64,000 bases of DNA from Paenibacillus_D tarimensis_A (GTDB lineage Bacteria > Bacillota > Bacilli > Paenibacillales > Paenibacillaceae), in assembly GCA_041281825.1 (NCBI GenBank), contig CP166298.1, forward strand, positions 5,022,001 to 5,086,000, in the 5' to 3' direction. Both the position numbers and the translations under genes were made by a program. This document shows, piece after piece, positions 1 to 9,293 of this stretch (position 1 is the first letter of the stretch; every line of letters starts with the position of its first letter). Under the pieces are notes generated by a model. The model made no database searches. It had not been told where the DNA came from and was given only the letters and a program-made list of their open reading frames with translations.

Positions 1-2422
1 ATTTGTATTTGTATTCCGCAGAAACGATCCGGTCTCCATCCGGGCTGTAGGAGGTATTCCAGATTTCAACCGGTGAATTCCGGATGCCGAGCAGCGGAAC
101 CTCGAGCTGTGCGATCGGCGGAAGATCCGGTTTGACAATGATACTACATGCGGCGGGATCAATCGATTTCAATCCGGCACTATCATAGACGTGAAGCGAC
201 ACTTGAACAGTAATGTTGCTGCTTGTCCCATTTACATAAGATGTCTTGCGGTTGGTCCATTCATTTCGGCTATGATCGATTGATCGGCCAATCGGACTGT
301 GGCTTTTGCTCGCATCAAAGGCAGATAAAGTGATGGGCCGGTTCTCCACAACTTCAGCCGGGCAAGCGAGAACAGGGACCGGGTTTTTCGGAATGACTCG
401 AATCATGGTTGAAGCCGTAGCGGTGAGTCCCCACTCGTCGCGCATTTGTGCCGTGACGGAATGGTACCCGACGGTATCCATCGTGATATTTCGGTATCCG
501 TCGCCGGACTCAGAGCTTTTGGAAGGAATCGATTGAACAAAGCTGCTTGAGCTGCCTGCCGTGTCAAACCCATTGAAGTAGATATCATCCCCGTCCGGGT
601 CGGTCGGTGTAGGGACGGAAGGATCGATGATGTAAACCAGGTCGAGCGAGGTTCCCTCGACAACTTCGGTCAGCGGTGTTTTACGGTCGTAGGGATAGAC
701 AAAACCGACTTTGAATTGCGGTGGATTATTACTTGCCGGGTTGCTTACCGTCAGTGTTTTCGGGCCGATCCAGCCGGAATCGCCGCAGCTTGTTTTGATC
801 TTCATGCTAACCATATGTGTCCCCACGCCGATATTCCAGGGATAATTGCCGAAAGAATAGATGTTAGGCGTGTTCTGACCGAATGTCGGCGGGCTGGTGT
901 ATGTGCCGTCACGTTCGATCTTGTACCAGTGGGATTGATATGTACAACCGTTCAGTTGAAAGTTCTTCGGTTGGAACCGGAACTGATCACGGTAATTAAT
1001 CGTATCCGGAATGACGTCGAAATCGCCGGTGAATGTGACGGCTTTTTCATAAAAGAAAGTGACGTAAGCTTTATTCTGCGAGCTGGTCAAATTCGCTGTT
1101 ACCGAAGATCCGCTGCTTACCGTATTTGTATAGGATGAATACGAAATGCTGTGACCATTAACCTTGCCCTTTGAAGCGTCCGCAGTAACTGTCTGACTTT
1201 TGGGCAGCGAAGGAACTGCGATTACGGACTCACTTTCTTTCGTATAGGTGCCGGTTGCACCGCTTCTAACCATATGCCGGACATGGATCTCGCCCGCACT
1301 CACGATGTCATAGACATAGTACAAGTACAGCGTCTTAAATGAACCGTCATAGGAACTGATCGAGTATTCTCCACTCGTCGGGCTTGAAAAATTGGTCGGC
1401 GGCGTGCCGGTCGTCGTTTTCACATGTCCAGCATAGTTATATCCCGCGGCGCTTGGATGTGTCGGTGTGTAAGACTTTCCTTTTGTCAGTGGATTGATAT
1501 GATCCGGAAAAACGCTGGATAGGCTTTGGCCGTCTCTCGTCACATGCCGAACATGCGCTACCCCGTCTGCCGCTTTCTCGTAATAATAGTTCACGATATA
1601 TTTATCGATTGATCCATCATATGTAAATGACGGCGTTCCGGATAGAAAGTCGGTTAGGGCCGGATCGCTGCCATCGGTTGTTTTTTTGTACTTGTTTGCA
1701 TAAACGTAGTCCGGATGTGTAGCCGGTGCAGGCGGATACTTGGAACCAACCGTCATCGGACCTGTCGTGGTCGGCATGATGTTACTAAGCGATTTTCCAT
1801 CCGTGGTGAAGTGTCGTACTTCATATTGGCCATCGAGTTCGATTTCAAATACGATGGGGTAGAAATAACGTAAAGCTTGTTGTGGCGGTTTATTGTCTGG
1901 ATAAGTTGAAGGTGATTTAGATATAACATCATAAACATCACCAGTATTCGTTGAGAGTTTCCCTTGAAAACTAACCTTAAAAGTAACTGAACTTGTTCCC
2001 AGACCGTTAACATTACTTGCGCTAGGATTTGTTACATAGGATGCAATATAAGGCTCATATTGCCCAAATGTCTCTCCGGTTCTTGAATCATCGAAGTATT
2101 CCCGATCTTTAGTGCCCTCCGTAAAATTTCGAACCTTGACACTCTTTACGCTTCGTCCGGAAAAACTGAATGAGTAGTTTCTTTCCATCGAAATTGTATC
2201 ACCAGGCTTTATAATACCAAAACTGCCATCATTTCGGCTCCATAACTCATAGTACATAAACCCGACGGCATAACGCATAGCGTTAGGAGTATCCCGATCC
2301 TTTATGGGTAGGATGGAATCATTACTCCCTAGAGCCGCTTCAGCTTTTCCCACATTTGGAAAAATAGGAAGAATACCAATTAACAATGAAATGATCGTTA
2401 ATAAGGCGATCCATTTTTGCAC
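1..2422 (-). CDS. Secreted MucBP-like/PKD-like repeat surface protein (3' end outside window)
   Basis: The frame is open from a GTG at 2422 to the window edge (about 807 residues), so the C-terminus is missing. GTG is chosen because GGGGAGG lies 6 bases upstream and the downstream peptide (VQKWIALLTIISLLIGILPI) is a clear signal sequence ending near KAEA; the ATG overlapping it hits a stop after 8 codons. Residues of about 200-460 hold three tandem units of roughly 85 residues that start with VRHxxxxG and end in YYY/FFYEKA, like MucBP-type modules. Ig/PKD-like beta domains follow, with aspartate-rich turns such as PTDPDGDD. It sits 17 bases after the stalk-domain gene and is probably co-transcribed. 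A surface adhesin or matrix protein is inferred; substrate unknown. Confidence 0.8.
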   Translation of the reverse strand, partial: MQKWIALLTIISLLIGILPIFPNVGKAEAALGSNDSILPIKDRDTPNAMRYAVGFMYYELWSRNDGSFGIIKPGDTISMERNYSFSFSGRSVKSVKVRNFTEGTKDREYFDDSRTGETFGQYEPYIASYVTNPSASNVNGLGTSSVTFKVSFQGKLSTNTGDVYDVISKSPSTYPDNKPPQQALRYFYPIVFEIELDGQYEVRHFTTDGKSLSNIMPTTTGPMTVGSKYPPAPATHPDYVYANKYKKTTDGSDPALTDFLSGTPSFTYDGSIDKYIVNYYYEKAADGVAHVRHVTRDGQSLSSVFPDHINPLTKGKSYTPTHPSAAGYNYAGHVKTTTGTPPTNFSSPTSGEYSISSYDGSFKTLYLYYVYDIVSAGEIHVRHMVRSGATGTYTKESESVIAVPSLPKSQTVTADASKGKVNGHSISYSSYTNTVSSGSSVTANLTSSQNKAYVTFFYEKAVTFTGDFDVIPDTINYRDQFRFQPKNFQLNGCTYQSHWYKIERDGTYTSPPTFGQNTPNIYSFGNYPWNIGVGTHMVSMKIKTSCGDSGWIGPKTLTVSNPASNNPPQFKVGFVYPYDRKTPLTEVVEGTSLDLVYIIDPSVPTPTDPDGDDIYFNGFDTAGSSSSFVQSIPSKSSESGDGYRNITMDTVGYHSVTAQMRDEWGLTATASTMIRVIPKNPVPVLACPAEVVENRPITLSAFDASKSHSPIGRSIDHSRNEWTNRKTSYVNGTSSNITVQVSLHVYDSAGLKSIDPAACSIIVKPDLPPIAQLEVPLLGIRNSPVEIWNTSYSPDGDRIVSAEYKYK

Positions 2423-2439
2423 ATTTTACCTCCCCTTAA

Positions 2440-3369
2440 TTATTTGAATGGATTCTGGATCAATATAAGCCCATCGTAATCTGCTGCGATGCCGATATAA
2501 TCGGCTTCTTGAATTTTATATTTATCGTAATTTTCATCACCTATGGAAATTAAGTCGCTATATTCGGTAATGTTGTAATAATGGATGCGGAAATCACCAA
2601 TGTTTACTTGATATCCGTAAGCTGATGCTCTATACCTAAGTTTAGATGTTTTTCCAATATAATAAATTTGTGTTGCCATACTTCCTTTATCCGTTGTTGT
2701 TGCTTTTATAAATGGCGTTCCACTTAGATCATAGGCCATATCATAGCGATAAAAATGTTCTCCGTTAATGCTGAATGGGAAATGTTTTTCCGTGATGATA
2801 TAAGCCTTCTCAGCAGTTTTCTTTTCATAATTTTCTACGCTTTTAAAATAAAACTCTCTACCTTCAAAGTATTTTTTATAAGGCTCCGCATTCACTGGCT
2901 CCAAAATATCCCTCAACTCCGGAACTATCTTCTTCCCGATCCAAACAAACTTCGTCACTTGATCCCATTCCACTTTCACGCCTAAACCTTCGCTAATCGC
3001 ACGCAGCGGCACCAGGGTCCGGCCATTGTCAACAATCGCCGGCTGAATCAGCGTGACGGCTTTTCCGTTGAAGGAAGCCGCGTTTGAATTCATCGTCAGC
3101 TTCAATATATTTTTGTCCTTGGTAATCGTAATTTGTTTGCCGTTCACGCTCAGCTTCGCCTCAAGTTTCTCCGATACGAATCGAATCGGGACCAACACCG
3201 TGTTTTGTACCATCTTGGGCTTCACATCAAATTGAATTTTTCGTCCGTCAAACAGAACTTCTATGGGCATGTCACTTTTCAGCTTTGTAGCCGCCATTAT
3301 GTATTCATACGGGAAAATCCCGAGTGTAAAACCTGCGATTACAATACCAATAACCCATTTTTTCATCAT
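2440..3369 (-). CDS. Secreted stalk-domain (copper amine oxidase N-terminal-like) protein
   Basis: 309 residues. Start ATGATG at 3369 follows GGGGAGAG; residues 1-26 are a signal peptide (MMKKWVIGIVIAGFTLGIF, cleavage near IMAA). Residues of about 35-145 hold two stalk repeats with the typical VLVPIRFVSEKL and TLVPLRAISEGLG motifs followed by VEWDQVTKFVWIGKK. The C-terminal ~160 residues match no family I recognise. Stalk domains in Paenibacillaceae occur on many exported proteins and are thought to mediate binding or display, without amine oxidase activity. It lies directly upstream of the MucBP-like gene, with only 17 bases between them, which suggests a shared transcript and perhaps a joint cell-surface role. 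Confidence 0.8.
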   Translation of the reverse strand: MMKKWVIGIVIAGFTLGIFPYEYIMAATKLKSDMPIEVLFDGRKIQFDVKPKMVQNTVLVPIRFVSEKLEAKLSVNGKQITITKDKNILKLTMNSNAASFNGKAVTLIQPAIVDNGRTLVPLRAISEGLGVKVEWDQVTKFVWIGKKIVPELRDILEPVNAEPYKKYFEGREFYFKSVENYEKKTAEKAYIITEKHFPFSINGEHFYRYDMAYDLSGTPFIKATTTDKGSMATQIYYIGKTSKLRYRASAYGYQVNIGDFRIHYYNITEYSDLISIGDENYDKYKIQEADYIGIAADYDGLILIQNPFK

Positions 3370-3476
3370 TTATCTCTCCCCGTCTGAAAATAATAACCTT
3401 GATTTTTATTGACATTCTCTTAAATACTACCCTAATTTACTAGGTCTTGGGAATTGTGTATACGAAATGGAGCAGC

Positions 3477-3518
3477 AAAAAAGCACCCCCTGCAATGTTC
3501 ATTTGCAAGCGGGTGCTT
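3477..3518 (-). terminator. Intrinsic terminator after ygxA
   Basis: On the minus strand AAGCACCC...GGGTGCTT arms close an imperfect stem, with inner TTGCA/TGCAA pairing, followed by six T. It lies about 100 bases beyond the ygxA stop and ahead of the stalk-domain gene. Confidence 0.8.
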
Positions 3519-3614
3519 CCCACATTATAACTAGTCTTGTGATCAATTAGTACTATTATTATAACGGATAATGTCTTATATAACAACAGGAATATAGGAA
3601 AACTTTCCTATTCC

Positions 3615-4511
3615 TTATATCGCTTTGTTCTGGATCGGTCCTGCGGGCCCGTACTTCAGCTCCAGCGCTGCAGGATCACCCTGCGGCGACATAACCGCCA
3701 CTTCACGGATATACCCCCGGTTAAGAAGCTTTTTAAGCAGTAAAGACAGATCGATCGACAGTCCGGATAATTCGGGATGATGATGAAGCTCCGTCACGCT
3801 CCACGGCTCCTCGCGGCTCATTAATACCTTGAACAGAAGCGCACAGCATGTTTTCATCTTGTTCATAACGGAGAATTCACAGCCAAGCAATACAAGCTTG
3901 ACGCGCTGCTCCAACGTTTCCGGGCTGCTTATCAGCTCTTCATAAAGCTTGTACAGACCCGGATTAAATCGCCGCATTTGTCGCCATACCGTCAGTTCCG
4001 GATGCACGTCTTCCTCAATCAGCGCAATATGCGCCCAGTGATGCAAGGCGCTTAGAATATTGCTGTGCGCATCCAGCAAATATCCGTCCTGCACATCCTG
4101 TTTAGCTTGTAAATACGTGCTTAAAAAGCCCGAAAACTCTACAAGCAGCTTTCGTTCACGGAACCAGTCCGGAATGTCGATCAGCTGCTGCCGTATTTTC
4201 CCTAAATAATCGAGCTCATCCAACAGAACCTCACCTCGCACGAGCCATTGTATCATTTCACGGTTACTGCCGCAGGCAAGCATTTGCTCTAACCTCTCCG
4301 GTTCAACCATACGAATGAGGATGCTTACGCTATCCAGCGACATATGTTCAATCATGCTGTCAGTATCCACACGATGAACAACAAGCAACATCAAAACATC
4401 AAGTCCGTCGACTAAAGGATTGAACCGGTATGGATTTTCAATGGCTGCAAGACTTATCACGTTGTCATGGCGCTCATATTTGCTTCTGAAATGGGCCTTG
4501 ATTCTGTCCAC
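3615..4511 (-). CDS. ygxA: YgxA-like nucleotidyltransferase-fold protein
   Basis: 298 residues, soluble. Overall sequence resembles the Bacillales YgxA family: an N-terminal nucleotidyltransferase-like region, an alpha-helical middle (for example DGYLLDAHSNILSALHHWAH, typical of the KNTase/HEPN-like substrate-binding part), and a C-terminal winged-helix-like region (about 225-290) with LLKKLLNRGYIREV. The biochemical role is not known; catalytic GS...DxD residues are not obvious, so it may be enzymatically degenerate. In Bacillus subtilis ygxA and ygzB sit beside perR (from memory), and all three occur here within 4 kb, which supports the assignment. It ends in a strong terminator. Confidence 0.75.
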   Translation of the reverse strand: MDRIKAHFRSKYERHDNVISLAAIENPYRFNPLVDGLDVLMLLVVHRVDTDSMIEHMSLDSVSILIRMVEPERLEQMLACGSNREMIQWLVRGEVLLDELDYLGKIRQQLIDIPDWFRERKLLVEFSGFLSTYLQAKQDVQDGYLLDAHSNILSALHHWAHIALIEEDVHPELTVWRQMRRFNPGLYKLYEELISSPETLEQRVKLVLLGCEFSVMNKMKTCCALLFKVLMSREEPWSVTELHHHPELSGLSIDLSLLLKKLLNRGYIREVAVMSPQGDPAALELKYGPAGPIQNKAI

Positions 4512-4654
4512 AATAATCCCCCATATGGCCTTGCTCTGAAGTTTAAGCTATAATATATTTCTGCAGTTGGTTACTTGTTCGACAATACCGTACCGGTTTC
4601 CTGCTTGCTGAAGCAGAATTCCGTTGACGTTTACAGAAAGGGATGTGTTGAGCT

Positions 4655-5008
4655 ATGTTTTTCAAATCCAGTAAAATAAATGAGTTCCGTTTATGGGGAC
4701 TTCTATTCACACTGATCGGAATGGGACTCATGATCTTTGGTACGGCAGGCATATTATTATGGGGACAGACGGGTAAAATATTCGCAGGCGTATTTATGGT
4801 GTTCGGCATGATCGCAATGCTTGCGAGCGTAGCCGTCTATTTCTGGGCAGGAATGCTGTCGACGAGCGCTGTCGTGCTCGACTGTCCAGAGTGCAAACGC
4901 CCGACCAAAATGCTCGGAAAAACCGATCGCTGCATGTTCTGTAAAACAAAACTGACGCTGGACCCAAGCCAGGCGACCCATACCGTAAACGACTCGGCCA
5001 ACGGATAA
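4655..5008 (+). CDS. ygzB: YgzB/UPF0295 family membrane protein
   Basis: 117 residues. Two membrane helices (about 14-37 and 43-68) are followed by a zinc-ribbon-like tail with two CxxC pairs (DCPECKRP and CMFCKT). This arrangement is characteristic of UPF0295 (YgzB). AAAGGGA lies about 12 bases before the ATG. It is transcribed divergently from ygxA and convergently to the GH18 gene, and ends in a symmetrical terminator. Function is unknown; the ribbon faces one side of the membrane and could bind zinc. Confidence 0.85.
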   Translation: MFFKSSKINEFRLWGLLFTLIGMGLMIFGTAGILLWGQTGKIFAGVFMVFGMIAMLASVAVYFWAGMLSTSAVVLDCPECKRPTKMLGKTDRCMFCKTKLTLDPSQATHTVNDSANG

Positions 5009-5068
5009 TTTAACAATATTTAAAGTTATCCCGGCTCCCGTTCCCGGCATAGTTCCGTCTCAAACCAT

Positions 5069-5108
5069 AAAATCCCCAAGCCGGACATTAATGCGGCAAG
5101 GGGATTTT
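5069..5108. terminator. Bidirectional terminator between ygzB and the GH18 gene
   Basis: AAAATCCCC and GGGGATTTT arms, with inner GCCG/CGGC pairing, form a near-symmetrical stem just after ygzB and just after the convergent GH18 gene, so it can serve both. Confidence 0.75.
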
Positions 5109-5115
5109 ATTATCG

Positions 5116-6852
5116 CTATGGTCTTTTGTGCAGCACTTCATCCATCAGATCCCAAATGGACGGTTTATGAAATGCGCGCTGCCAAGTTGCAATGCCTGCC
5201 AGATCATATTTTTTCACCAGCTGCAACCGGGCCTCAATTGACGTTTCATCCTCCAGCCATATGCGCTGCAATACTCCTTCTTCGGAATATTCCACATAAT
5301 TCTGGCCGGTTTCAGAGTGAAAGTCCGGCTCCAATTTCTTTTCCTTGAGCAGCTTTTCGACAGCCTCCATCCCAACCGCTTTGGAGGTGACCTTCACTTT
5401 GCCGTCATCGCCTTTCGTCTCGGTCCATATTCTCGTGTACAGCGGCACGCCAAGCACCAGCTTCTGCGGCGGTACACCATCCTCCTCCAAAATTCGGACG
5501 ACGGAACGTTCAACCCATGGCAGGGAAGCGACAGAACCCGATTTCGGACTGGAGGCCCAGTGCTCGTCGTATGTCATAACCATCATATAATCGACTGTTT
5601 GCCCGAGCGCTTTGCGGTCAAGAAAGGCCGACCACATTTCGCTGCTCGATTTCGGCGTCACATCGATCGAGACGACAAGCCCTTGCTCATGCAGGAGCGG
5701 CGTCATCTCGCGCACGAACTGCACCAGATTATCTTTATCCTTCGTATACACATTTTCGAAATCAATATTAATGCCCTGAAGCTTGTACATTTGCGCCAGC
5801 GTTAGCAGCTGCTTGATCATGTTCAAGCGCGATTCGTAATTGGAAAGCGCTGCGGTCGTCAAGTCCGGGTCAAAGCTGTTGCTGAACAGCGCCCATACCT
5901 GGAAGCCGTTCTTATGCGCCCAGCTCACATAACCGGTATCCGCCTGGCTGCGAATTCGGCCCGACGGGTCCTGCAGCTCAAACCATGTCGGACTGACGAC
6001 GTTCACACCGGGAAGCTCGCCGATCTTTGTGACGTCCGGGTTGCGGGAGTAGACGGCCTCCCAGGTTAGATTTATTTTCTGGCCATAGACTTTCCAAGCG
6101 ATAAAAGGCTGTTCGCGCGACGGCTCCGGCACCGTCTCGATATCGGTCAGCACCGCATCGGTTTTCGCCATATATCCGATAATGCCGGCCGGCCCCTCCA
6201 CACGGTACCAATTGGCTTGTTCCCCCCAGATGCGCACATCCTCCCCGGACATGATTGAAGCGACAATCGGCGCCTTAATGGTCGGCTCCGTCCGAATCAT
6301 TGCTTCCTCCCTTGCAGCAGCGGCCCGCTGTACCGAATCACCCGGCATGCGGATCGTTACAATCGATGTATCCGCATGATGTTCCGCCTGTACTCCGAAT
6401 AGCTGCTCGAGGGGAGCAAGCGGCAAATACAGCTCCCCATCCTTTTTCTCCGCCGCAAAACTTAGATCAAACGGCTTTTGATTAACCGTTGCAGTCAATC
6501 CATCCGTTCTGAGATGAACGACTTTATCCTCTGTTGTCAAAATAATCGATTCCGTCTCTTCCTCATAGCGAATCGGTTCCTGCGATCCGAGCAGCTCTGT
6601 AACCGCCTCTAGAGGCAGCTTGATCGATTCCCCGTCAACCAGAGCGCCGCTGTCCAATACGATATCACGATGAATTAACGGATTGGCGTGGTTGAATACC
6701 GGTTCAACCCGCTCATTATTTGGCATAAACCATCTCTGCCATCCGATAAAAGCTCCTGCAGCGACGGCCGCAATTCCGGCCAGCAGCACGAGCCGCCCCA
6801 GACGACGATTGCCGGTACGCCTTCGCGGCGTGTTTACCCGCATCGTTTCCAT
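5116..6852 (-). CDS. Membrane-anchored GH18 protein with stalk and SH3 domains
   Basis: 578 residues from the ATG at 6852, chosen because GGGGAG lies 9 bases upstream; the open frame runs on to 6933 but that extension would enter the perR terminator. One membrane helix (about 21-38) anchors a basic N-terminus; then a stalk-like region (about 63-168), a bacterial SH3-like domain (about 183-238, RTEPTIKAPIVASI...GIIGYMAK) and a glycoside hydrolase 18 domain (about 250-573). The GH18 acid is present in GINIDFENVY and the barrel end in ATWQRAF. Similar Bacillales proteins (spore or wall-associated, YaaH/YdhD-like) act on N-acetylglucosamine linkages. Extracytoplasmic wall hydrolysis or remodelling is inferred; convergent with ygzB. 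Confidence 0.85.
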   Translation of the reverse strand: METMRVNTPRRRTGNRRLGRLVLLAGIAAVAAGAFIGWQRWFMPNNERVEPVFNHANPLIHRDIVLDSGALVDGESIKLPLEAVTELLGSQEPIRYEEETESIILTTEDKVVHLRTDGLTATVNQKPFDLSFAAEKKDGELYLPLAPLEQLFGVQAEHHADTSIVTIRMPGDSVQRAAAAREEAMIRTEPTIKAPIVASIMSGEDVRIWGEQANWYRVEGPAGIIGYMAKTDAVLTDIETVPEPSREQPFIAWKVYGQKINLTWEAVYSRNPDVTKIGELPGVNVVSPTWFELQDPSGRIRSQADTGYVSWAHKNGFQVWALFSNSFDPDLTTAALSNYESRLNMIKQLLTLAQMYKLQGINIDFENVYTKDKDNLVQFVREMTPLLHEQGLVVSIDVTPKSSSEMWSAFLDRKALGQTVDYMMVMTYDEHWASSPKSGSVASLPWVERSVVRILEEDGVPPQKLVLGVPLYTRIWTETKGDDGKVKVTSKAVGMEAVEKLLKEKKLEPDFHSETGQNYVEYSEEGVLQRIWLEDETSIEARLQLVKKYDLAGIATWQRAFHKPSIWDLMDEVLHKRP

Positions 6853-6931
6853 GTGTTTCCACTCCCCAGCTCCCATGAATTCTGTATTTATAACGCACGC
6901 GATAATAAGCAAAGGTGGCTGATATTTACAC

Positions 6932-6975
6932 AAAAAAAGTACAGCCGGACGGGATCAGCCTCCCGCCCCCTGTAC
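6932..6975 (-). terminator. Intrinsic terminator after perR
   Basis: On the minus strand GTACAG...CTGTAC arms with inner GGGA/TCCC pairing are followed by seven T. It lies about 40 bases after the perR stop and separates perR from the GH18 gene. Confidence 0.85.
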
Positions 6976-7016
6976 ATAATGAGTAATATAGCACGAATAT
7001 TTGCAATCAAGCCTGA

Positions 7017-7451
7017 CTAGCGCAAAGCTGCACCTGCGCATTGCCGGCACTGACCGTAGATCTCCATCCGGTGGCCCTCTACGACAAATCCGGTCTCTTG
7101 CGAAGCCGCCCGCTCGACTTCCATAAGCGGAGGATAATCGAAATCAACAATCGTTCCGCAAGTTTTGCAAATCGCGTGATAATGATCGGACAAATCGGCG
7201 TCAAACCGGCTTGAATCATCCCCATATGTTAATTCGCGAACGAGTCCCGCTTCGACAAACAGCCGTAAATTGTTATAGATCGTCGCCACACTCATGCTCG
7301 GAAACTTGGGCGAGAGCGCCTTATAGATTTCATCCGCGGTCGGATGCGTCATCGAATCCATGAGATAGGATAAAATAGCGTGACGCTGCGGGGTCATCCG
7401 GACGCCGGTCATTTTCAGTTGTTCCAATGCATGCTGGACACTAGCACCCAT
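7017..7451 (-). CDS. perR: Fur-family peroxide regulator PerR
   Basis: 144 residues from the ATG at 7451, preferred over the in-frame GTG at 7460 because GAAAGG is spaced 10 bases from the ATG. Winged-helix DNA-binding region about 1-85 (TPQRHAILSYLM, MSVATIYNNLRLF), dimer region after it. The regulatory metal site DADLSDHYHAIC and two structural-zinc CxxC pairs (CKTCG and CRQC) are all present, as in PerR, which senses H2O2 through iron-catalysed histidine oxidation and represses katA, ahpCF and similar genes. Zur and Fur are the alternatives; the DSSRFDADLSDHYH stretch and the ygxA/ygzB neighbourhood favour PerR. A probable Per box lies upstream, consistent with autoregulation. Confidence 0.9.
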   Translation of the reverse strand: MGASVQHALEQLKMTGVRMTPQRHAILSYLMDSMTHPTADEIYKALSPKFPSMSVATIYNNLRLFVEAGLVRELTYGDDSSRFDADLSDHYHAICKTCGTIVDFDYPPLMEVERAASQETGFVVEGHRMEIYGQCRQCAGAALR

Positions 7452-7474
7452 AACCTTCACGCCTTTCTACGTAG

Positions 7475-7489
7475 TTAGAACCATTTTAC
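7475..7489 (-). promoter_or_regulatory. Probable Per box upstream of perR
   Basis: The minus strand reads GTAAAATGGTTCTAA, matching 10 of 14 fixed positions of the TTATAATNATTATAA consensus. It lies 24-38 bases before the perR start. perR autoregulation is known in Bacillus subtilis; its use here is inference. Confidence 0.45.
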
Positions 7490-7528
7490 GTGTTCACTTT
7501 TAAGTTTGTCAATGAAAGCGCTCCATGT

Positions 7529-9286
7529 TTACGGTTGAAAATTTTCCAATACAATACTGCTATTGGCATTTATCCGGATCGGATACGTGCCGTCCCCCAG
7601 CGTACCGGTGATTGTACGGTCATCGATAAGAAGCGGTAAATTCGTGGATATCGTTCCGAACGTTACGGAACCGTTAACGGTAATATCGCTTGTCCCGGGC
7701 ACAGTCAGCCGGATATCGCCGATGGCGCTATCGATATTCCATTCTCCTCCGACATGAGAGCTAAGCACTTCAATCGCGCCGTTCAACGTATCGGCTTTTA
7801 CGGCCGACCGCGCCTCGGCGATTCGGATGGAGCCGTTTTTCGTAACCGCAGTTACATCCCCGTCCATATCGGCGGCTTCGATCGCGCCGTTCGCAGCCGA
7901 TGCCGTTACCTCTCCTGTTACTTTATAAGCCTTAATGTTTCCATTTACCGTGTTCAGCTTTGCCGGGCCGTCAATATCCGACAACCGGATATTACCATTC
8001 CTCGTTTTGGCTCTTAGTGACCCTGCTTTAACTCTTTGAACACTCAGACGGCCTCTGGTCGTATCTAAGGTCAATCCGCCCAGAACCACGGTTTCATGCA
8101 CATTGACCATACCGCTAATCGTCTTGATCTTCAACGTCATATCGGGACGGCTACGCTTGGCATCCAACAGATCGCCGTACCTTGCCGGAAGTACAATGAT
8201 CATATTGATCCGGGGCTTCAAATTTTGAGCTTCCCCATATGGTTCGCCTCTGCCTTCAATGATTATCGAAGATCCGTCCTGCTCTATATGGACGTCTGCT
8301 TTCCCAGCGGCTTTATCCGCCGCAGCTTTGTCCGCCAGATCAATCCATACGATCGTTTCAATGCGGATTTCCTCACCGGTGCCTGTCCGCACATGTACTT
8401 GTCCGTTGGGATTAAAGATCTCGATTGACTGTACTTCATCGGGCGGCGAAACAGAGAGCGGTTCCCGGACATACCGGTATCCCTTCTCCTCGGTGTATCC
8501 GGTTAGCTCGGTAGCATCCTGCGTGAATTGGTCCAGCCAGCGGATTGGGATATCCGACAATTGAGTCACCGCATAGGCGGCAGATGCAAAAAGCATAGCA
8601 ATCGTTAAACCGACGATATCGACGGATAGAAGACGTTTGACAGGCCGAAACCGGACGGCGAAGAAAGCAAGCTCGAGTCCAAACAGAACAACGATCATCG
8701 GCCACCACAAATCAAGCAGCAGCAGCGAACGCGCTTCAATCCATTGATCGCGCAGAAGCAGTGCGCCAACGAATATTATAAACAGCGCTGCCGTGAACCG
8801 TCCCAGCCGAACTGAGCCTTTTGCAAGCCTCCACAGGAGCCAGATCCCGATGAAGAACAATCCAAACGGCGGGCTGTAATCGCCGGCAAGCTCCAGCCAA
8901 GGCCTAAGCATTGCAGGCGGATGGACAAAGAGCAGCATGAACAGCCCGACGGATGCAAGAGAGATTCCCTTCAGTACCGGAACGGCACGGCCGCTTGACT
9001 CTCGTCTCTTGCTTGCAGCAGACGCCGTTAATATTTGAAGGGCATCATATACACTGTAAAAATAGATGGAGGGCAGCGCCAAGCCCAAATATACGATCAT
9101 CATTATATGGCGGACCTCGGCACTGTTTGCGTAATAGACAATGGCCAGCAGATCAAGGACCGACAGGCAAAACAGCAGCACGCCTTTGTCCCATCGGCCT
9201 AAAACAATATGACCTGCTCCCGGGACAAGAAAGGCAAAAAGTCCTGCAATAAATCGTCTGCCGCTGCGATAGGAAGCCGTAGTCAT
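7529..9286 (-). CDS. Polytopic membrane protein with DUF4097 beta-repeat domain
   Basis: 585 residues. The first ~250 residues hold about seven or eight membrane helices, starting with GLFAFLVPGAGHIVLGRW, a motif of small multi-pass proteins. The C-terminal ~300 residues are a DUF4097-type repetitive beta solenoid with recurring units such as AKTRNGNIRLSDIDG, LNTVNGNIKAYKV and AVTKNGSIRIAEA. The start follows GGAG with 10 bases spacing, and that SD overlaps the stop of the MgtC gene, so the two are translationally close and one operon. DUF4097 proteins in Bacillales (for example YvlB/LiaG-like) are linked to envelope-stress loci; a role here in the envelope is inference. Confidence 0.8.
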   Translation of the reverse strand: MTTASYRSGRRFIAGLFAFLVPGAGHIVLGRWDKGVLLFCLSVLDLLAIVYYANSAEVRHIMMIVYLGLALPSIYFYSVYDALQILTASAASKRRESSGRAVPVLKGISLASVGLFMLLFVHPPAMLRPWLELAGDYSPPFGLFFIGIWLLWRLAKGSVRLGRFTAALFIIFVGALLLRDQWIEARSLLLLDLWWPMIVVLFGLELAFFAVRFRPVKRLLSVDIVGLTIAMLFASAAYAVTQLSDIPIRWLDQFTQDATELTGYTEEKGYRYVREPLSVSPPDEVQSIEIFNPNGQVHVRTGTGEEIRIETIVWIDLADKAAADKAAGKADVHIEQDGSSIIIEGRGEPYGEAQNLKPRINMIIVLPARYGDLLDAKRSRPDMTLKIKTISGMVNVHETVVLGGLTLDTTRGRLSVQRVKAGSLRAKTRNGNIRLSDIDGPAKLNTVNGNIKAYKVTGEVTASAANGAIEAADMDGDVTAVTKNGSIRIAEARSAVKADTLNGAIEVLSSHVGGEWNIDSAIGDIRLTVPGTSDITVNGSVTFGTISTNLPLLIDDRTITGTLGDGTYPIRINANSSIVLENFQP

Positions 9287-9293
9287 CTCAGCA

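Noticed and set aside
6853..6933. N-terminal extension of the GH18 protein
   Set aside because: It would start inside the perR terminator T tract; a better SD stands before 6852.
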